A stretch of 64,000 nt of DNA from Anadara kagoshimensis. Taxonomy: Eukaryota; Mollusca; Bivalvia; Arcoida; Arcidae. Below are positions 60,605 through 64,000 of the stretch, one piece after another. The stretch is from contig CM037871.1 in assembly GCA_021292105.1 (NCBI GenBank), positions 15,758,460 to 15,822,459 of the forward strand. The letters are read 5' to 3'. The notes beneath the pieces were generated by a model that searched no databases, was not told the origin of the DNA, and worked only from the letters and a program-made list of their open reading frames with translations. Position 1 is the first letter of the stretch, and every line of letters begins with the position of its first letter. A program made the position numbers and the translations under genes.

Positions 60605-63600
60605 CAATGCTGATTATTTGGACCAGCAAGACATATTGCTTTGAGTGGAGGTCAACATCAGAGATCCTACCATTTCTATATTTTCCTACACAGTTAAACC
60701 TGTCTATAGAGGCAACCCAAAGAAACCAGTAAAAGTGGCCTTAATGGACAGGTGACCTTTGTATACAGGTTCAAATAATATGAATAAAGAACAATTAGGA
60801 TACAATTATACTGGCCTTTACGGCAGGTGACCATTATATAGATGTGGCCTTGAGGGCAGGTTCGACTGTATTTCCTATAAATGTTTTACCCTTTTCTTAT
60901 ATTTTCCTATATTTTTGTCACTGGAGTTCAGAATGGGGACATTTTCTTGCATTTAGTACATATATAAAACAGCCTTCACGTTTATGTATTTTTAAACCAG
61001 TAAGTATACATTGCAGTTTCCAATATTTTATGTTTGTTAGTAAAAGGGGGAACAGAAATGGCTGTAGGAGAGGCAATGAATGTATATTTTTGTGCAAATT
61101 ATCTAAAAATATTCCTATAATTTTAGTCGAAACTCCTATAACTGTCTGTAAAACCCCTATAATTGTGATGCCACATTCCTATTTTTCCTATATATTGGAC
61201 CTCAAAATTGTAGGATCCCTGCAACATGTAACGATTAGAAGTCAGCGCAATATGTAAACATGCTGGGCAGCTGACAGTGCATGTAGGTAGAAAAATCGAT
61301 AATGCATGCAACAGTCATGACTCTGTGATGAAACGAAACACGATATTGACGTCACTACTTCAGATGTATGTACAATGTATGAGTACATTGAATGTCACGG
61401 CCATATTTGTTTTCATTGACGACACATGAAGGCCCTTGGTTTTTTGCTTTTTTCAGATATTGACAGCGCATGCACCAGGTATAATACTTTGTTCAAATAA
61501 ATTACAATAATATTGTAATACTATGTCAACATTTCAAAAAGAAAAGACCATGGTACAAAAAACGTTCAAGTTTTAAAAATCGAGTCGAGTTTCATGCTGA
61601 ATAGGCTACAGTGATTTTTAAGAGAAATCAGGTGCCGTCAGAGACGTGCAATATATATTCGGACACTTTGTAAAATTCTTCTTTCTTTTTAAAAAATACC
61701 AAAAGTTTATTTTTTGTCAATTTCCATGAAAATAGAAAGACCAATCGTCTATAAGGTTTTTTTGTAAGTATGTGTGTCATCCATTTCATACATGCGGAAT
61801 TTTAAGTTCATAAAATAATCTGCTGATAATGCGTTTACACCCATAAATGCAAATTTTACCGTTAAAATACGTCACTGAATTTAGTGTACACCGAAGCTCG
61901 CGGCCTTATTTGTTTTCATTGACGACGAATGAAGGATCTTGGTTTTTTGCTTTTTGCAGATATCCACACCGTATGCACCAGGTATAATATCTTGCAAAAA
62001 TAAATAACAATAGTATTGTAATGTTATGTCAAATTTCAAAGGTAAAAAGTCACGTTACAAAAAACGTACAAGATTTTAAAAATTGAGTCATGCTGATTAA
62101 CAGTGATTATTCAAGAGAAACCAGGTGCCATCAGACAATCGCGAATTTTTTGTAAGTATGCATGTCATCAAGTTCATGACAAATCTGCTTATAATGCGTT
62201 TACATTCATAAATGCAAACTTTACCGTTCAAACACGACACTAAATTGACTGTACACTGAAGGTCGCGGTCATTTTTGTTTTATTTGACAACGAATGGAGG
62301 CTCTTGGTTTTTTGCTTATTTCAGATATCTACACTATGCACCAGGTATAATATTTTAAGAAAATAAATAGCAATAATATTGTAATGTTATGTCAAAATTT
62401 CAAAGAGAAATATTCATGGTACAAAAAACTTACAAGTTTTAAAAATCGAGTTGAATTTCGTGCCGATTTTCAAGAGAAATCAGGAGCTGTCAGAGAATTG
62501 TTTATAAGTATGATATGTCATCTAAGATTTTATAATACATACGAAATTTTAAATTTATGATACATGTGCTTATATTGCGTTATTTACCCATACATGCAAA
62601 TTTTACCGTTAAAATACGAAACTGAATATGACCGATTGTTTTCCGATTTCGTACACTTGACAAAAAATAATTCCGTTTTTTCGACTGCGGAAGGTTAAAA
62701 AAACACAAAAAACACAATTTGCTCTTGGTGTTTCCCCTGTTTGTTGCAATAAATATTTGAAACCTAGGCATGATTTATAAATTGAGAATATTAAAAAGAA
62801 AATGAAAAAAAAAAAAAAAAAACATTACGCATATGAAACAAGTTACTGTATGTGTCAATAGAATTTTAGGGTTTTCCACTTTTTTGGATTTAAACAATAT
62901 GCTGCAACATTTCAATGTGAGATAGAAAAGGAAATAAAAATAAGTTTTAGTTATTTGAAAATTGTATTTAGCTATTAAAATCAAGAACTCACTAATATTT
63001 TCCGATAGCAATACATATTTTTGATGTCATAGAAAGGAATTTCATACGTCGTTTTTTACTAGGACTAAAACGAGCCTAGTTTTGAAATCACTCTCGCGCA
63101 TGGCATCATAATGTGAGGAACTAAAGTCATTTAACAATTTATCAAGTTTTCTAAACATAGTTCATTGTTGGCGATCAGTAAGTAGTACTTATTCTAAAAT
63201 GAACAGCTTTTAACATATTTTACTTAAAATTGTAATTATAGGCTATTCGTCGGATACACCACCATGTTTTGATTCCGGCCTGATAAATACTGATCCATCA
63301 CCTGGTATAAGAGTTATGAAGTGTGGAGCTTCAACTGGAATAACAGTGGGGATGTTGTGTGCCGATGGAATCTATGTGAGATTAGAGAACATACCTATGC
63401 ATTTTTATGGAGATTCTCAAACGAAATTCGAGATGTACAATCAATATGATGTACATGCGGTAGAGAGGCATAAATTATTTAAGATAGGAGATTCTGGAGC
63501 CATTGTGTTAGAGGGATTAGGGCAAAATCTCAAAGTCGTAGGGATGGCAATCGGAGAAACATCATATGGTTCAGCGATTGTTACTCCGATTAAAAATATA

Positions 63601-64000
63601 TTAAGGGAATTAGAATTACCAGAAAGTTCAATAACGTCATTTCGTCCTAAAGCTGATAATAAAAGAAGAAAGGTTTCGAACCAGACCTCCATAGATGGAG
63701 ATAAAAAGATAACTAGCAGTACATCTACAGCAAATTTTTCTATTCTAACTAACGATCAACCAATGGAAATGACATCTGAAGATACCATAGATGAAATGCT
63801 TACCAGATATAAAGATGGTAATGAGATAGAAAAAAGTTTTAGAAAAATGTTACTAGATGAAATGCGAATGTTTTTTATCAAATATAAAGATGAAAATACC
63901 ATGGCAAATACAAATAAACCAGCGGCACAGTTGATGAAGGAAATTTTAGAAAAAAACATAGGTGAAATGAGAACGCTTACCAGATATAAAGATGGTAATG
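48002..64000 (+). CDS. B-box / PA-clan peptidase protein (3'-incomplete, 5 exons)
   Basis: I do not recognise this gene by name. Exons 48002-48286 (ATG at 48031), 49059-49118, 50276-50341, 55089-56003 and 63242-64000 join in frame. Every intron is GT-AG and phase 1. The product has at least 685 residues and is open at the window end. Residues 16-49 form a B-box-like zinc finger (C16, H21, C30, C33, C38, C41, H45, H49). Residues 128-310 are a mixed region. A trypsin-fold domain follows, with GTLGIF, ITCAHV (His348), SIDAALVRI (Asp403) and IGDSGAIV (Ser517). KRRK at 573-576 could be a nuclear signal. A Lys/Glu-rich repeated tail follows. The role could be regulated proteolysis, but no substrate can be inferred. 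Confidence 0.85.
48014..48025 (+). promoter_or_regulatory. Upstream mini-ORF
   Basis: ATG ACA AAG TAA in the leader, five bases before the main ATG at 48031. It could lower translation initiation if the leader is as drawn. Confidence 0.5.
48493..48668 (+). mobile_element. tRNA-centred repeat (type C)
   Basis: CCTACCATGACACGGAGCC, GCCGAGTGCTTGGCGAAAG and GGGGTTCGAACCCATGACC. Sits in intron 1 of the B-box/peptidase gene. Confidence 0.7.
49059..49118 (+). CDS. Short exon 2
   Basis: 60 nt, SENSLPLYTKIDQAQFAVA. Acceptor ATTTTCCAG, donor GTAATT. Phase 1 on both sides, so it can be skipped without a frame change. Confidence 0.75.
49300..49720 (-). mobile_element. Diverged Penelope-like fragment
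   Basis: Recognisable order of TTTTTGAGGACCTTGATAGGCC, CGTAGTGGGAGCAAA and the terminal block, but heavily mutated. Intron 2 of the B-box/peptidase gene. Confidence 0.6.
50276..50341 (+). CDS. Short exon 3
   Basis: 66 nt, DKETLQEDKNGRCHQEDICS. Acceptor ATATTTCAG, donor GTAATT. Symmetrical phase 1, possibly a cassette exon. Confidence 0.75.
50437..50482 (-). ncRNA. Hammerhead ribozyme-like motif, best copy
   Basis: Minus strand: stem I AGCACTA / TAGTGCT (perfect 7 bp), core CTGATGA, stem II GGGA-TTGTA-TTCC, GAAG in place of GAAA, a loopless stem III CGG/CCG, and GTC before the cleavage point. Tiny stem III is a trait reported for Penelope-associated hammerheads that act as dimers. Confidence 0.65.
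50700..51040 (-). mobile_element. Penelope-like 3' fragment
   Basis: Terminal block (AGCTGGGTGCTCCAAAAGG, CACCCGTCACGTGTGTAAT) and RT-tail words, degraded. Intron 3. Confidence 0.7.
51278..51389. repeat. Inverted repeat, 34-bp arms
   Basis: AAATATTACATTTC...AGACAGGGTGCCAGTACATA pairs with TATGTACTGGCACCCTGTC...GAAATGTAATATTT around a 43-nt GC-richer loop, with one mismatch. Confidence 0.9.
51450..51635 (-). pseudogene. Possible Crypton/tyrosine-recombinase-type N-terminus
   Basis: The frame reads MMFAEVENDYIGNLLESKDS then ASTERIIKQAVDTFHKFL. The helix pattern FxEvxxxxIxxLLExKDSxxTxRxxxxAV resembles N-termini of Crypton-derived proteins (from memory). It stops early and has no catalytic part. 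Confidence 0.35.
52170..52218 (+). repeat. (AAT)n microsatellite
   Basis: About sixteen AAT units. A shorter tract lies at 52017-52043. Confidence 0.95.
52219..53590. other. Intron 3 interior
   Basis: AT-rich intronic sequence; no exon, element or RNA gene recognised. Confidence 0.5.
53870..54480 (-). pseudogene. Penelope-like reverse transcriptase fragment
   Basis: The minus strand reads FKQTIGISMGTNYDHLLVIC, the RT box (Q-T-x-G-x-P-M-G-T) upstream of YIDD, then a diverged palm region and the LIYP-type and LYDKR-type segments up to GAACAAGCTC words. Stops and shifts throughout. Confidence 0.75.
54820..55000 (+). mobile_element. Penelope-like tail fragment
   Basis: CAATACGCTATGACAGAGCT and GATTTGGACATGGACTGGTA words in plus orientation, ending about 90 bases before exon 4. 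Confidence 0.5.
55089..56003 (+). CDS. Large exon 4 (linker and peptidase N-half)
   Basis: 305 codons with no stop, in an otherwise stop-rich area. Contains GYRTMTKNDILLVVIISSDD and IPAGEQPFPTEINGFPVDVR, then GTLGIFVDLNNYERGF, ITCAHV with His348 and TSIDAALVRI with Asp403. Acceptor CTTTTCAG, donor GTAATA. Confidence 0.92.
56004..60130. other. Intron 4, first part
   Basis: Mostly unremarkable AT-rich intron. At 57738 an acceptor-like TTTACTTTCAG precedes an open stretch RKRQPGLRIDLLNKFARAEG, but phase and donor do not fit the gene. A GGTACAAAAAACGTACAAG word at 58.13 kb recurs in the 61-62 kb repeats. Confidence 0.45.
60132..60220 (+). repeat. (CA)n(TA)n compound microsatellite
   Basis: About 46 bp of CA followed by about 41 bp of TA. 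A second (AC)n tract is at 60570-60603. Confidence 0.95.
60659..61221. mobile_element. hAT-like MITE with 6-bp target duplication
   Basis: Termini CAGAGATCCTACCATTT and AAATTGTAGGATCCCTG (inverted repeats). CAACAT flanks both ends (60653-60658, 61222-61227). The interior repeats CCTATAATTTT-type words. It carries a second MITE at 60691-60868. Confidence 0.8.
60691..60868. mobile_element. Pogo-like MITE nested in the hAT-like MITE
   Basis: CAGTTAAACCTGTCTATAG at the left and GGCAGGTTCGACTG at the right are inverted repeats. AGTGGCCTTAATGG/GGCCTTGAGGGCAGG segments recur inside. Confidence 0.7.
61260..62640 (+). repeat. Three tandem units with exon-like cores
   Basis: Units anchored at 61425, 61928 and 62292 share CTTGGTTTTTTGC, CAGATAT...ATGCACCAGGTATAAT, GGTACAAAAAAC and AGAGAAATCAGG in order (spacings 503 and 364). 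Confidence 0.85.
63242..64000 (+). CDS. Exon 5 (peptidase C-half, basic motif, repeats), runs off window
   Basis: Acceptor TTGTAATTATAG, phase 1. Residues 433-685: IGDSGAIVLEG with Ser517, GMAIGETSYGSAIVTPI as the last beta strands, KRRK, then a tail in which LTRYKDGN recurs 59 residues apart. Open to the window edge. Confidence 0.9.

Noticed and set aside
60844..61257. 137-codon plus-strand frame
   Set aside because: Lies in the hAT-like MITE and its TATA-rich interior; no domain and no coding signature.
1..64000. CRISPR array or bacterial operon content
   Set aside because: The nine regular repeats at 8-13.5 kb have spacers of hundreds of bases with their own homology; introns and SINEs show a eukaryotic genome.

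Overview
This is an AT-rich animal nuclear window. The evidence is long introns with GT-AG borders, microsatellites, tRNA-headed SINEs, Penelope-type retroelement debris and mariner/Tc1 fossils. The repeat set and the B-box/peptidase gene suggest a mollusc, most likely a bivalve. That placement is inference from pattern memory; no search was possible.

Region 1 (about 4.8-26.5 kb, minus strand): a complete 15-exon USP3 gene encoding a 513-residue histone/DNA-damage-type ubiquitin hydrolase. It has a zf-UBP domain, the Cys157 box, two CxxC zinc pairs and the His455 box. Its introns hold a nine-copy array of a nearly invariant 77-78 bp stem-loop repeat, nested SINEs, two TIR elements with 5-bp target duplications and other MITEs. 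The exon 7 donor is a 4-nt tandem site whose two choices differ in frame.

Region 2 (about 26.5-48 kb): no intact protein-coding gene was found. It is dominated by 3'-terminal pieces of one Penelope-like retroelement family in both orientations, two dead mariner/Tc1-superfamily transposases (one split by a Penelope fragment), a pogo-like TIR element, foldback elements, a LINE tail and diverged tandem duplications. Two hammerhead-ribozyme-like 46-mers, here and in the next gene, lie in sequence associated with this debris.

Region 3 (48.0 kb to the window end, plus strand): five phase-1 exons of a gene I cannot name. It encodes a B-box-like zinc finger, a conserved linker region and a PA-clan (trypsin-like) peptidase domain with His348, Asp403 and Ser517, followed by a basic motif and a repeated tail. 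It runs off the window, so the C-terminus is missing. This B-box plus peptidase architecture is the best candidate for something undescribed. Its intron 4 carries three tandem copies of a unit that looks like a tiny exon with its own splice sites.
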